From contig CAMTOQ010000005.1 of assembly GCA_947074205.1 (NCBI GenBank), positions 44,672 to 108,671 of the forward strand: DNA of 64,000 nucleotides, given 5' to 3'. This DNA comes from an uncultured Bacteroides sp. (lineage in GTDB: Bacteria > Bacteroidota > Bacteroidia > Bacteroidales > Bacteroidaceae). Every line of letters begins with the position of its first letter. Position 1 is the stretch's first letter. The notes beneath the pieces were generated by a model. It ran no database searches, was not told the DNA's origin, and saw only the letters and a list, made by a program, of their open reading frames with translations. The position numbers and the translations under genes are program-made. Below are positions 1 through 9,197 of this stretch, in pieces.

Positions 1-960
1 TCCCGAATGTACACCCTTCAGATCTGCCATCATTGATCCCATCATACCACCTGGCAAACCAGATTTTAACAGAAGAGATGAGGTGTGTTTATTCGTTGGA
101 TCCATAAAATATCCTAGAAAGTCATCTATGAAACTTTGGGTCATCGCACGCGCTTTCATATAAGCCTTCATATTGATTTCCGGTACATCATAACCTTCAT
201 CCTTCAGCATAGCTTGGACTGATATCAAATCTGGATGTACTTTTCCCCACGATAGAGGCTCCATTGCTACATCAATAATATCAGCACCATTAGCACAGAC
301 TTCCAAGATAGATGCCATAGATAAACCGGGGCCACTATGTCCATGATACTGAATCAACACATCTGGATGCTTATTCTTAATTGCCTTTGTCAAACGCCCT
401 AACATGTCTGGACGCCCTATACCTGCCATATCTTTTAAACAGATTTCTTTAGCACCAGCTTCAACTAGCTGATCAGCAATATTGCTATAATATTCGACTG
501 TATGTATGGGAGAAAATGTTATACAGAGAGTAGCCTGCGGAATCATACCGGCTTCAAGTGCATACTTTATAGAAGGTATAATGTTGCGCACCTCATTTAA
601 TCCACAAAAGATACGCGTGATATCTACTCCTTGTGCATGCTTCACTTTATACATCAGCTTACGAACATCAGCAGGGACTGGATACATGCGAAGTGCATTT
701 AATCCTCTATCTAGCATATGTGTTTTTATGCCAGCATCATTAAATGGTTTAGTAAATGCTCGAACTGATTTGTTAGGGTTTTCGCCATAAAGCAGATTGA
801 CTTGTTCAAAAGCTCCACCATTGGTTTCTACTCGGGAAAAACAACCCATTTCAATAATTAATGGCGCTATTTGCACCAGTTGATCGATACGTGGTTGATA
901 CTTACCAGATGACTGCCACATATCACGGTAGACTAGACTAAATTGGACTTTCTTTTTCAT
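1..960 (-). CDS. Biotin-dependent carboxyltransferase (pyruvate carboxylase subunit B / oxaloacetate decarboxylase alpha type), 5' part only
   Basis: The visible 320 codons encode the N-terminal TIM-barrel carboxyltransferase domain of the pyruvate carboxylase B / oxaloacetate decarboxylase alpha family, which moves CO2 between carboxybiotin and pyruvate or oxaloacetate. The family start motif YRDMWQS lies at residues 11-17. The metal-site residues are visible as the lysine of KDMAG (K176, normally carbamylated) and the His-x-His pair of YHGHSG (H206, H208). The gene runs off the left edge, so the C-terminal biotinyl part cannot be judged. The ATG at 960 fits the usual start of the family; an in-frame ATG at 972 would add four residues. 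A -7 promoter motif lies at 1012-1019. Whether the enzyme acts in anaplerosis or as a sodium-pump subunit cannot be decided here. Confidence 0.88.
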   Translation of the reverse strand, partial: MKKKVQFSLVYRDMWQSSGKYQPRIDQLVQIAPLIIEMGCFSRVETNGGAFEQVNLLYGENPNKSVRAFTKPFNDAGIKTHMLDRGLNALRMYPVPADVRKLMYKVKHAQGVDITRIFCGLNEVRNIIPSIKYALEAGMIPQATLCITFSPIHTVEYYSNIADQLVEAGAKEICLKDMAGIGRPDMLGRLTKAIKNKHPDVLIQYHGHSGPGLSMASILEVCANGADIIDVAMEPLSWGKVHPDLISVQAMLKDEGYDVPEINMKAYMKARAMTQSFIDDFLGYFMDPTNKHTSSLLLKSGLPGGMMGSMMADLKGVHSG

Positions 961-1011
961 AACAGATGTCATTACTTACAGTTTCACACATAAGGTTAAC
1001 TATCTCTCTTG

Positions 1012-1019
1012 CAAATATA
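1012..1019 (-). promoter_or_regulatory. Candidate Bacteroides-type -7 box for the carboxyltransferase gene
   Basis: On the minus strand this reads TATATTTG, a full match to the Bacteroides -7 consensus TAnnTTTG, about 50 bases before the ATG at 960. I see no convincing TTTG at the -33 position, so the call rests on one box and its location. Confidence 0.45.
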
Positions 1020-1159
1020 ACAGTAAAATATCATTTAGATAGTTTAAGCGCAGTAATTTGAACTAAAAATTAGATGTTTAATATCATATAGTCAAACATA
1101 AACCTTTATTTATTTGTTTAAGTTTAAGATAAGAATGTAAGCAAACATAAGAAGACACT

Positions 1160-1200
1160 AAAAAAGGAGGCTGATTTTATGCAAATCAACCTCCTTTTTA
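1160..1200 (-). terminator. Intrinsic terminator after the V-ATPase operon
   Basis: A stem pairs AAAAGGAGG-TGATTT with AAATCA-CCTCCTTTT around a five-base loop, with one internal mismatch. Read on the minus strand it ends in a run of T. It lies about 45 bases past the ntpK stop codon. The A and T runs on both sides would let it work in either direction, but no plus-strand gene ends here. Confidence 0.85.
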
Positions 1201-1244
1201 TTGTAAAAACAGAGTTTTTAAACTATATATCTTACGATTTATAA

Positions 1245-1709
<465 letters not shown>

Positions 1710-1750
1710 TCAATTTTTTTATTTTTAGTTTTTGTATTTACTTAAATGTT

Positions 1751-3568
1751 TTATTTTTTGAAAGGTTTATATTCCTTTCCACCACCTTCATAGCCTGCGT
1801 TCTTGAAAAACTCAACAAATGTAAGACGCATAGGGTGAACCATTGCTCCTAGAACATTCATAAACATATTTATAGCATGACCAATTAAGAAGATCAAGAC
1901 CATTACGATAGGGCCAAGAATAGCGTTATCAGGACTCATACCTTTAGCAAGACTATTGAATACCCCAGCAAGGATACCACCAGACAGACCCAGAGCAAAT
2001 AAACGCACATACGAAAGAATATCTCCAAGCAAGCCTGTTATCATATTATATGAATCCCAAAAGCCTAGACCGATATTGAGAAAAATATTTTTCCCAGGAC
2101 TATTGAACAAGAAGATTCCTATAGCAGCAACACCTAAAATAATAAGGTGAATAGTGCCACCCATTGGCAAAACTTCTGGCAATACTGCAGATAAACCTGT
2201 TGAGACCAAAAGGATAATCCAACCTATTGTAGCTAATGCATATTTAAAACCGAATTGGATAGTTTGATTTACAGCCTTAAGCACCATTCCAAAGAGAATC
2301 TGCACTACACCGCAAAGAAGCGAAAGCTGGAACATCTGATTATTATCCAAACGTAGTGCACTCTCCATTTTCTTTACCCATGGCCAATCTAAGTCGTAAA
2401 TATTAGCACCAAAGAAAGTCCCTGTTAATAAACCACAGAAGAAGGTAGACGTTGCCAATACCTGAATCAAAGATAAAATGGATTTTGTAGATGGTGAAAT
2501 ATTCTTCTTCAAAACACGGTATAGCGTAGCGCAAATAAATAAGAATAAACCATAGCCAGAATCCCCTAAACAAAGTCCAAAGAATACCATAAAGAATGGT
2601 GCAAAATAAGGAGTCAAATCCAATTCGTTATAACGAGGCAGCATATACAACTTGCATATAGGCTCGAACCAGGAAAAGAAACCTTTGTTACTCAACTTTA
2701 TAGGCACATTATCTTCAGGTGTTGGGTCCGACATCTGATAATAAACATGAGACTCATCAAGAAATGTTTCTACTGCCGCCGCATTGGTTGCAGGCACCCA
2801 CCCCTCTAGTAGCATCAGTTTATCACCTGCCATCTGCTCGGTACTCAATATTACCTTAGAGAAATCTAACTGTTGTTGCACAATTCTGGATGCCATCTTT
2901 AGCGATGGAATATCTTTTAAAGATAAATCCAATTGAGATTCATCGTTCTTAAGAATGGCTTTATCTACCTGCTGGCGAAGAGCTGCTAACTGTGTCAACG
3001 AATAGGCAGGCAACTTTACAAGCTCGGCATCAATATCGACTTGTTCATCAGTCTTAGTCAAGGTGATAAAGTAAAGCTTAGAACCAACAGTATTAATATT
3101 TATAATATCATATTTTGTAGTCCACTCTTCATTATAAGCACTTTGCGGGCAAGTAAAGAAGTTAACCATATACCCAGCCTGCTTTAGACGCTCAATATTA
3201 ACTGGGTCAAAATCGCCCCAAGCCTGCAACACATCTTCGTCCTTTGAATAAGACTGAAGCTGTTGTTGCAATTTCGCCTTCTCTGCCAACAGTTCGTCAA
3301 GTTGATCAAGCACTTGTAATCCCTTTTCTTCCGAACCTCCATCAATTACACGAACTGCTTTATCCGGAAGTGCGAGGCCTTCAAGAAGTTTGATGGCAGT
3401 AGTCAGGCGGGTCAATAATTTCGTATTATCCTGCAAGTCCACATCGTCAACCACCTTGTCTTTGCGCTCAACAACGTGAATTACTCCCAACTCACGAAGA
3501 CTATTCAAGAATTCTACATAGTCCTTATGATAGGCTAAGAATAAAAGCTTTTTCATTTTCGTTATCAT
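1751..3568 (-). CDS. ntpI: V-type ATPase subunit I (membrane stator, a-subunit homologue)
   Basis: This 605-residue protein has the two-part build of subunit I. A soluble, partly coiled-coil N-terminal half (about 1-310) reaches up as a stator arm. A C-terminal half (about 320-590) has about seven to eight hydrophobic segments and forms the ion half-channels against the K ring. The stretch DILSYVRLFALGLSGG (about 512-527) contains the conserved arginine region of the family. Length is normal for bacterial homologues. The start codon overlaps the stop of the upstream D gene by four bases (ATGA), which points to translational coupling. The C-terminal half is the best-conserved part, so the family call is firm. 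Confidence 0.95.
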   Translation of the reverse strand: MITKMKKLLFLAYHKDYVEFLNSLRELGVIHVVERKDKVVDDVDLQDNTKLLTRLTTAIKLLEGLALPDKAVRVIDGGSEEKGLQVLDQLDELLAEKAKLQQQLQSYSKDEDVLQAWGDFDPVNIERLKQAGYMVNFFTCPQSAYNEEWTTKYDIININTVGSKLYFITLTKTDEQVDIDAELVKLPAYSLTQLAALRQQVDKAILKNDESQLDLSLKDIPSLKMASRIVQQQLDFSKVILSTEQMAGDKLMLLEGWVPATNAAAVETFLDESHVYYQMSDPTPEDNVPIKLSNKGFFSWFEPICKLYMLPRYNELDLTPYFAPFFMVFFGLCLGDSGYGLFLFICATLYRVLKKNISPSTKSILSLIQVLATSTFFCGLLTGTFFGANIYDLDWPWVKKMESALRLDNNQMFQLSLLCGVVQILFGMVLKAVNQTIQFGFKYALATIGWIILLVSTGLSAVLPEVLPMGGTIHLIILGVAAIGIFLFNSPGKNIFLNIGLGFWDSYNMITGLLGDILSYVRLFALGLSGGILAGVFNSLAKGMSPDNAILGPIVMVLIFLIGHAINMFMNVLGAMVHPMRLTFVEFFKNAGYEGGGKEYKPFKK

Positions 3569-4170
3569 AAGCCCTCCTCCTTTCTTCTTTCTTGGTTAGA
3601 TTTCATGATCTTTTGCGATGATTTAGAAAGGTTTTCCTCATCTTCCATAAATCGTTTAATCTTTCGCAAAGCATCTTGATAACCCGGTATCTGCACTTTC
3701 TCAAAAAGATTCACTTTCTGAGTAGTTTTCTTACGTGCATGTTCCAGTAGGCCCAACTTGGCAAGAACAAATTCTCTTTCAATGGCTGTATGAGCTAAAT
3801 CTTTTAGTAGATTAATTCCATCAGCATACCATTTAGGTGAATTAAACAGACTGAAGCGCGCAATCTCGAAGTCTATATTTTCGAGAAGAGGTACACGCAC
3901 ACCAGCAATTTTCTTTATTCCAAGGTGAACATCTTTTACCTTTATCAATGAACCGTCAAATTCATTCCAAAGGGCGAACATGGCTTCATACCGCTGGATT
4001 TGATCCTCCAGACGCACTTCCAAATCCCCAGCTTCGGTCTTGCAACGCTTAACTTCCACTCGCAAAGCACTTTCCTTATTCTTAATGATAGGAAGTGTGC
4101 GAACTCGAACTTTAAGTTGCTTTTCGAGCTGCTGAAGAGATGTTTTGTTGTATTGAAATTTTATAGCCAT
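3565..4170 (-). CDS. ntpD: V-type ATPase subunit D (central stalk)
   Basis: This 201-residue, highly charged, mostly helical protein matches subunit D, the central shaft that rotates inside the A3B3 head and passes torque to the ring. The N-terminal pattern FQYNKTSLQQLEKQL and the long helices at both ends, which would pair as an antiparallel coiled coil, are typical. Its place between B and I fits the usual order in Bacteroidota, spirochaetes and chlamydiae. It lies 17 bases after the B gene and overlaps the I gene by four. No separate F subunit gene is found nearby, although F normally binds D. Confidence 0.93.
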   Translation of the reverse strand: MAIKFQYNKTSLQQLEKQLKVRVRTLPIIKNKESALRVEVKRCKTEAGDLEVRLEDQIQRYEAMFALWNEFDGSLIKVKDVHLGIKKIAGVRVPLLENIDFEIARFSLFNSPKWYADGINLLKDLAHTAIEREFVLAKLGLLEHARKKTTQKVNLFEKVQIPGYQDALRKIKRFMEDEENLSKSSQKIMKSNQERRKEEGL

Positions 4171-4187
4171 TTCGATTTAAAATGAAT

Positions 4188-5510
4188 TTAGTTTTTTGGC
4201 CAGAACTCGTCAACAAATTCTTTCTTGATATTTACTTCTTCTGGACGGAAATACTTTCCGAACAGTTTCCAAGCCACATCAAGCATGGCAGTAGTATCAA
4301 GGTTGACATCAATAGCCAACAGTTCGTTTGCATAATCTTTTGCAAAGGCCAAAGTACGCTCGTCATAATTGGTCAAGTCAAAACCATTTTCTTGCTTAGT
4401 CTTAGCATTTGCAGCATCGGCATAAAGACGAACAGCAGCATTCATCACTTGAGGATGATCTTTGCGTGTTTTTTTACCAATAACCAACTGTTTCAAACGA
4501 GAAAGAGAACGGAATGGATCGACAATAACTTTACCGATATCACTATCACGACGCAAGAACAATTGACCTTCGGTGATATAACCAGTATTATCAGGAACAG
4601 CGTGAGTAATATCGCCTCCTGACAGTGTTGTCACTGCAATAATTGTAATAGAACCACCGCTAGGAAACTGAACTGCTTTTTCGTAGATCTTAGCAAGGTC
4701 CGAATAGAGTGAACCTGGCATGGAGTCCTTAGAAGGAATCTGATCCATACGATTGGATACGATGGCTAACGCATCTGCATAAGACGTCATATCTGTTAGA
4801 AGCACAAGAACTTTTTCGTTATTCTCTACTGCAAAATACTCAGCTGTAGTCAAAGCCATATCTGGCACTAGCAGACGTTCAACAGGAGGATTTTCAGTGG
4901 TATTCACAAAACTAACGATACGATCCAAAGCGCCAGCGCTGGAGAATACGTTCTTAAAGTAAAGGTAGTCATCGTTTGTCATACCCATACCACCAAGAAT
5001 AATCTTATCAGTTTTTGCGCGAAGAGCCACGTTTGCCATTACCTCATTGAAAGGCTGATCAGGGTCTGCAAAGAAAGGGATCTTTTGACCTGATACCAAT
5101 GTATTGTTCAAGTCGATACCTGCAATACCCGTAGCAATCAACTCAGATGGTTGTTTGCGTCGTACTGGATTCACTGATGGACCACCAATTTCTACTTCTT
5201 GACCTTCTATTTCAGGACCACCATCAATGGGATCACCAAATGCGTTGAAGAAACGTCCAGCCAATTGGTCACTTACTTTGATTGTAGGTGATTTGCCCAA
5301 AAACACAACCTCAGCATTGGTAGGGATACCTTCGGTACCTTCGAACACTTGGAGCGTTACATCATCATCTGCAATCTTTACTACCTGAGCCAACATACCA
5401 TTTACGGTAGCTAGTTCATCGTAGCCTACACCAGTAGCTTTCAGCGAGCAAGTCGCCTTAGTAATCTGGGTAATTTTGGTATATATCTTTTGAAAAGCTT
5501 TTGTTGCCAT
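4188..5510 (-). CDS. ntpB: V-type ATPase subunit B (regulatory, non-catalytic head subunit)
   Basis: This 440-residue protein aligns with the non-catalytic B subunit of V/A-type ATPases, which alternates with A in the hexameric head and contributes to the nucleotide sites. It has the N-terminal beta-barrel, then PVRRKQPSELIATGIAGID (about 115-133), the entry to the RecA-like core. The position of the P-loop reads SGQKIPFFA, so the Walker A lysine motif is absent, as expected for B. TLSGGDITHAVPDNTGYITEGQ (about 294-315) is a family hallmark. It lies 23 bases after ntpA in the same operon. Confidence 0.96.
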   Translation of the reverse strand: MATKAFQKIYTKITQITKATCSLKATGVGYDELATVNGMLAQVVKIADDDVTLQVFEGTEGIPTNAEVVFLGKSPTIKVSDQLAGRFFNAFGDPIDGGPEIEGQEVEIGGPSVNPVRRKQPSELIATGIAGIDLNNTLVSGQKIPFFADPDQPFNEVMANVALRAKTDKIILGGMGMTNDDYLYFKNVFSSAGALDRIVSFVNTTENPPVERLLVPDMALTTAEYFAVENNEKVLVLLTDMTSYADALAIVSNRMDQIPSKDSMPGSLYSDLAKIYEKAVQFPSGGSITIIAVTTLSGGDITHAVPDNTGYITEGQLFLRRDSDIGKVIVDPFRSLSRLKQLVIGKKTRKDHPQVMNAAVRLYADAANAKTKQENGFDLTNYDERTLAFAKDYANELLAIDVNLDTTAMLDVAWKLFGKYFRPEEVNIKKEFVDEFWPKN

Positions 5511-5533
5511 TTCTATTTAATTTATATGTTATT

Positions 5534-7297
5534 CTAAACTTTTCTCTCTGCTATAAGTTCGTTCAATTGTCCTACGAATTCGTTGTATTTATCAGACTTA
5601 TATTCCGAATAGTTCATCTGCTTACAGATATTAATCATCTTCTTGAAGTAATCCATTGCTTCATTGAAGTTATCAAATGAGAACTCAGTATGACATATAT
5701 CAATAATCATATTCAATATAGATTCTTGGCGTTCCATAGGAGTAACAGCATCGATAGCATCGAAAGCATCCTGCTGCAGGATCACAAAGTCTATCAATTC
5801 AGACTTCCAGAAAGTAACATGATATTCTACTGGTACACCGTCATCACCAAGAATGTTAATCTGTTCGGCGATTTCCTTACCACGCTGCAAGCGAGTTTTA
5901 ATCTCATTAACCTTGCCAATCCATTCACCATTAATATGCTCTGTGATATACTCTTGGAACTCGGGATACTCAATGTATTTTGAATACGAGTCGATAGGAT
6001 TTACAGCTGGATAACGCTTCTTATCTGCACGATCTTGTTCAAGAGCATAAAAACAACGAGCCACCTTCTTAGTGTTTTCGGTTACGGGTTCTTTCAAGTT
6101 ACCACCGGCAGGCGATACTGTACCAATAAAGGTGATAGAACCTGTAGAATCATTGTTTAGCTTCACATAGCCAGCACGACCATAGAAGTTCGAGATAATA
6201 GACGAAATATCCATTGGGAATGCATCAGGCCCAGGGAGTTCTTCCATACGGTTTGACATTTCACGAAGCGCCTGTGCCCAACGAGAAGTAGAGTCTGCCA
6301 TCAGCAAGACTTTCAAACCCATCGCGCGGTAGTACTCTCCCAAAGTCATAGCGGTATATACAGAAGCTTCACGAGCGGCAACGGGCATGTTCGATGTATT
6401 AGCAATAATAATGGTACGTTCCATCAACTTTCTACCTGTATGTGGGTCAATCAGTTCAGGGAACTCAGTAAAGATTTCTACTACCTCATTTGCACGTTCA
6501 CCACAAGCTGCGATAATAACAATATCCGCTTCGGCTTGCTTAGATATTGCGTGCTGAAGAACAGTTTTACCAGTACCAAAAGGGCCTGGAATAAAGCCTG
6601 TACCACCTTCCACAATTGGATTAGCTGTATCGATAACACGCACTCCAGTTTCTAGCAATTTAAATGGACGTGGTTTCTCTTTATAGTTCACCATAGCCTT
6701 TTTAACCGGCCATCTCTGAATCATATTTATTTGGACATCATTGCCATTTTCATCAGTTAGAACAGCTATAACATCTTCGATTTTATAGTCGCCCTCGCTT
6801 ACGATAGATTTAACTGTCGCAATGCCCTTTTGAGTAAATGGTGACATAATCTTTAGCGGCTGGAAGTTCTCGTCCACCTCGCCTAACCAAGCAGAGGCAC
6901 CTACCTTTTCACCTACTTTTACCAGAGGTTTGAAATGCCACAGTTTCTCTTTATCAAGTGGATAAGTATATTCCCCTCTTTTAAGGAAGGTACCGGTCAT
7001 CTTGTCTAAGTCATTTTGCAAACCATCATAGTTACGCGAAAGCATACCTGGTCCCAAAGTCACCTCGAGCATATGCCCTGTAAATTCAACTTCCGACCCC
7101 ACTTTCAAACCGCGTGTACTTTCAAAAACCTGTACGTACACTTTGGCACCTACAACTTTAATAACCTCTGCCATTAGTCTGTCTCCACCTGTAGAGATAT
7201 AGCAAATCTCATTCTGAGATACAGGTCCATCAGCAACAAGGGTTACCATATTAGCAATAACACCACTAACTGTTCCTTTTGTTATCATATTTTTCAA
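5534..7297 (-). CDS. ntpA: V-type ATPase catalytic subunit A
   Basis: This 587-residue protein is the catalytic A subunit. It has an N-terminal barrel, the non-homologous insert between barrel and core that marks V/A-type A subunits, and the Walker A loop GPFGTGKT at 238-245 (the family usually has GPFGSGKT, so Ser is replaced by Thr). ACGERANEVVE (about 264-274) holds the conserved catalytic glutamate region, and LLMADSTSRWAQALREMS follows Walker B. It hydrolyses or makes ATP in the cytoplasmic head. An internal ATG at codon 4 is an equally plausible start. The gene sits between the DUF2764 gene (9-base gap) and ntpB. Confidence 0.97.
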   Translation of the reverse strand: MKNMITKGTVSGVIANMVTLVADGPVSQNEICYISTGGDRLMAEVIKVVGAKVYVQVFESTRGLKVGSEVEFTGHMLEVTLGPGMLSRNYDGLQNDLDKMTGTFLKRGEYTYPLDKEKLWHFKPLVKVGEKVGASAWLGEVDENFQPLKIMSPFTQKGIATVKSIVSEGDYKIEDVIAVLTDENGNDVQINMIQRWPVKKAMVNYKEKPRPFKLLETGVRVIDTANPIVEGGTGFIPGPFGTGKTVLQHAISKQAEADIVIIAACGERANEVVEIFTEFPELIDPHTGRKLMERTIIIANTSNMPVAAREASVYTAMTLGEYYRAMGLKVLLMADSTSRWAQALREMSNRMEELPGPDAFPMDISSIISNFYGRAGYVKLNNDSTGSITFIGTVSPAGGNLKEPVTENTKKVARCFYALEQDRADKKRYPAVNPIDSYSKYIEYPEFQEYITEHINGEWIGKVNEIKTRLQRGKEIAEQINILGDDGVPVEYHVTFWKSELIDFVILQQDAFDAIDAVTPMERQESILNMIIDICHTEFSFDNFNEAMDYFKKMINICKQMNYSEYKSDKYNEFVGQLNELIAERKV

Positions 7298-7306
7298 TAT
7301 TATTAT

Positions 7307-8149
7307 TTATCTAAATTCAGCAGGAATTTGGACATCATCCTTTAATGAGTCAATAATCTTCCTGAAGATAGTATTACCCATCTCTTTATCGAGTGAAATC
7401 CATCTTTCAATCATCTCAATCTGCACCAGAAAAACGAAGAGTTTCTCTATCGAGAAGTAGGCAAAGAAAGAATTCTCGTCCATCCAATCCCAACGCAATA
7501 GATCTAACCTCTTTTCACGGTCTACAAGTTCAGTTTCTTCACTAATCTTTAGCACAGTATCAAAGTAGAACACCTCGTTAGATATTCCAAAATCACGAGC
7601 GCCAGAAGTGCGTAAAGCAGCACAAACATCGGTGTCTCCAACAATACTGTCCAGTACATTCCATTGATATTTACGCGCTATAAGTGCAACTAGAATATTG
7701 TTTACGTTGAGGTTAAACTCAAACCATTGTGAAACAAATTTGTTTTTACAGCCTTTAGCATAGTCGTAATAGAGTGATGTAAGTCTATCCTCTACCAACT
7801 CGTCTTCATGAAGAGAATGTTGATGATAAGCTGAAATAAAATCCGTTAAATAGGAAGGGAATATATGAGAGTCTATTGAATCGCCTTCTTTAATGGCATT
7901 AATAAAATCTGTAAGTTCGTCTACCGTGTATTTACCGCGTTTATCGAATTCTACTTCTGCATTAGTAAGCAATGAAATTACATTCTTATTATCATATTGA
8001 AAAAGAAGTAAGTCAATAAGACCTTGATCACAAGGTGTCAATGCAGGGTAAATGTCTGCTTTAAAATCATCTATCGTAAAGCTTAGTTTTGAGTCATCCA
8101 ATGCAAGTTCCGGCAAGCTTGCTACTAAATAGTAATAATTCTTGACCAT
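7307..8149 (-). CDS. DUF2764 family protein of the V-ATPase operon
   Basis: This 280-residue soluble protein has no catalytic motif that I recognise. Its opening KNYYYLVASLPELALDD and its place between subunits E and A identify it as the DUF2764 protein that holds this slot in V-ATPase operons of Bacteroidota, spirochaetes and chlamydiae. No recognisable subunit C gene is present, so it may take the role of C, linking the central stalk to the membrane ring. That role is inference. It is mostly helical, acidic, and has no signal peptide or membrane segment, which fits a cytoplasmic stalk component. It lies 12 bases after the E gene. Confidence 0.85.
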   Translation of the reverse strand: MVKNYYYLVASLPELALDDSKLSFTIDDFKADIYPALTPCDQGLIDLLLFQYDNKNVISLLTNAEVEFDKRGKYTVDELTDFINAIKEGDSIDSHIFPSYLTDFISAYHQHSLHEDELVEDRLTSLYYDYAKGCKNKFVSQWFEFNLNVNNILVALIARKYQWNVLDSIVGDTDVCAALRTSGARDFGISNEVFYFDTVLKISEETELVDREKRLDLLRWDWMDENSFFAYFSIEKLFVFLVQIEMIERWISLDKEMGNTIFRKIIDSLKDDVQIPAEFR

Positions 8150-8161
8150 AACTAATACTGA

Positions 8162-8752
8162 TTAGAATAGCATATTAATAAGTTGTGGTCTCAGAAAAGC
8201 TTTAAAGTAATTGGTAAATTCTTCTTCTCCAAAGTTTATCTTGTAAGCCCCATCAGCAGGCGAGATAGTAAACAAGGTCTTGATTCCGTTTACTTCTTTG
8301 ATCTCGACACCCTTATCTAGCAATTGCTTAGCGTGAACCGTGAAATAAGCTTTCAATGTCTCTGCATCAGAAGTAGAAATCACGATTGGCTCATCCTTGC
8401 TCCATTTTGCGGCAAGCGACACGATAAATGCATTTAAAGATTCGGGGCTACTAGTGAAACTTGCTACAGCTTCATTTACTATTTTATCAGTAATTAGGTT
8501 TGCTATTTCCGATTTAACAGCACTCACTGCTTGCCCACCAAAAAGTTTAATCTCCGATTTAGTATTTTCCATTAACTCATTCGCTTTACTTTGGGCATCC
8601 TCTATAATAGACTGAGCTTGCTTCTGCGCTTCACTAACAATGGTTTTAGATTCTTCTTGAGCGTTAGCTATGAGGCGCTGTGCTTCTTCACTTCCTTTTT
8701 CAACGCCCTCGCGATAAATTTTATCGGTAAGCTCCTGAATTTTATTTTCCAT
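8162..8752 (-). CDS. ntpE: V-type ATPase subunit E (peripheral stalk)
   Basis: The 196-residue protein has a long alanine-, glutamate- and glutamine-rich helix (about 1-80, with the phrase EAQRLIANAQEESKTIVSEAQ) and a compact C-terminal domain, the pattern of V-ATPase subunit E. It would form the peripheral stalk that keeps the A3B3 head from turning. E normally pairs with a second stalk helix (G/H), for which no gene is present here. It is the first gene of the operon, with a good promoter candidate about 65 bases upstream. Confidence 0.9.
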   Translation of the reverse strand: MENKIQELTDKIYREGVEKGSEEAQRLIANAQEESKTIVSEAQKQAQSIIEDAQSKANELMENTKSEIKLFGGQAVSAVKSEIANLITDKIVNEAVASFTSSPESLNAFIVSLAAKWSKDEPIVISTSDAETLKAYFTVHAKQLLDKGVEIKEVNGIKTLFTISPADGAYKINFGEEEFTNYFKAFLRPQLINMLF

Positions 8753-8819
8753 ATCTACTGATTATTTAGAAATTTATATTGTTAAATCTGTCGGTTTACA
8801 TACTTGTTAAGATTCGGGC

Positions 8820-8849
8820 CAAATGTACAAAATAACATTTAAAACCAAA
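8820..8849 (-). promoter_or_regulatory. Candidate promoter of the V-ATPase operon
   Basis: On the minus strand TTTG (8849-8846) is followed after 18 bases by TACATTTG (8827-8820). Both boxes of the Bacteroides sigma-ABfr promoter, -33 TTTG and -7 TAnnTTTG, are matched at close to the expected distance. Transcription would begin near 8812, giving a leader of about 60 bases before ntpE. This is the best-formed promoter in the window. Confidence 0.65.
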
Positions 8850-9148
8850 AGAAATGAAGTGAAAATCGGAGAATCGGATGAATTAAGAGGCAATTTATCG
8901 TAAACATTTCCACTATATTAAAAATAAAAGCAACCAAAAATCCACAGAATGCTATTAATCTAGCAGAATCAACAAAATATCAGAACTAATTTGACAGTAG
9001 CAATAGCAGAACAGTATTGTTCTAAATGTAATATTTATATGTTAATTCAGGAACAAACTTCATCGAACTTTATTGAGACTACTACTATTAACAAGAACAA
9101 TCATTTCTATTTTTTTTCATTAAAACACAAACAAATGTGATTTTAATC
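8850..9148. other. AT-rich divergent intergenic region
   Basis: Together with its flanking promoters this fills the 445-base space between ntpE (minus) and the M16 peptidase gene (plus). It is AT-rich with no credible reading frame. I see no strong hairpin or long repeat in it beyond the promoter boxes listed on either side. Confidence 0.6.
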
Positions 9149-9156
9149 TAAATTTG
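9149..9156 (+). promoter_or_regulatory. Candidate -7 box for the M16 peptidase gene
   Basis: TAAATTTG matches TAnnTTTG fully and lies 42 bases before the ATG at 9198. No TTTG is seen at -33, so this is a one-box prediction. Confidence 0.45.
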
Positions 9157-9197
9157 CATACATATTACATAAATTAAATTTATCAAGATTATATTTT

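Noticed and set aside
4182..4622. A 146-codon frame on the plus strand at the end of the subunit B gene
   Set aside because: It is antisense to a strongly conserved gene and shows no signal or domain pattern.
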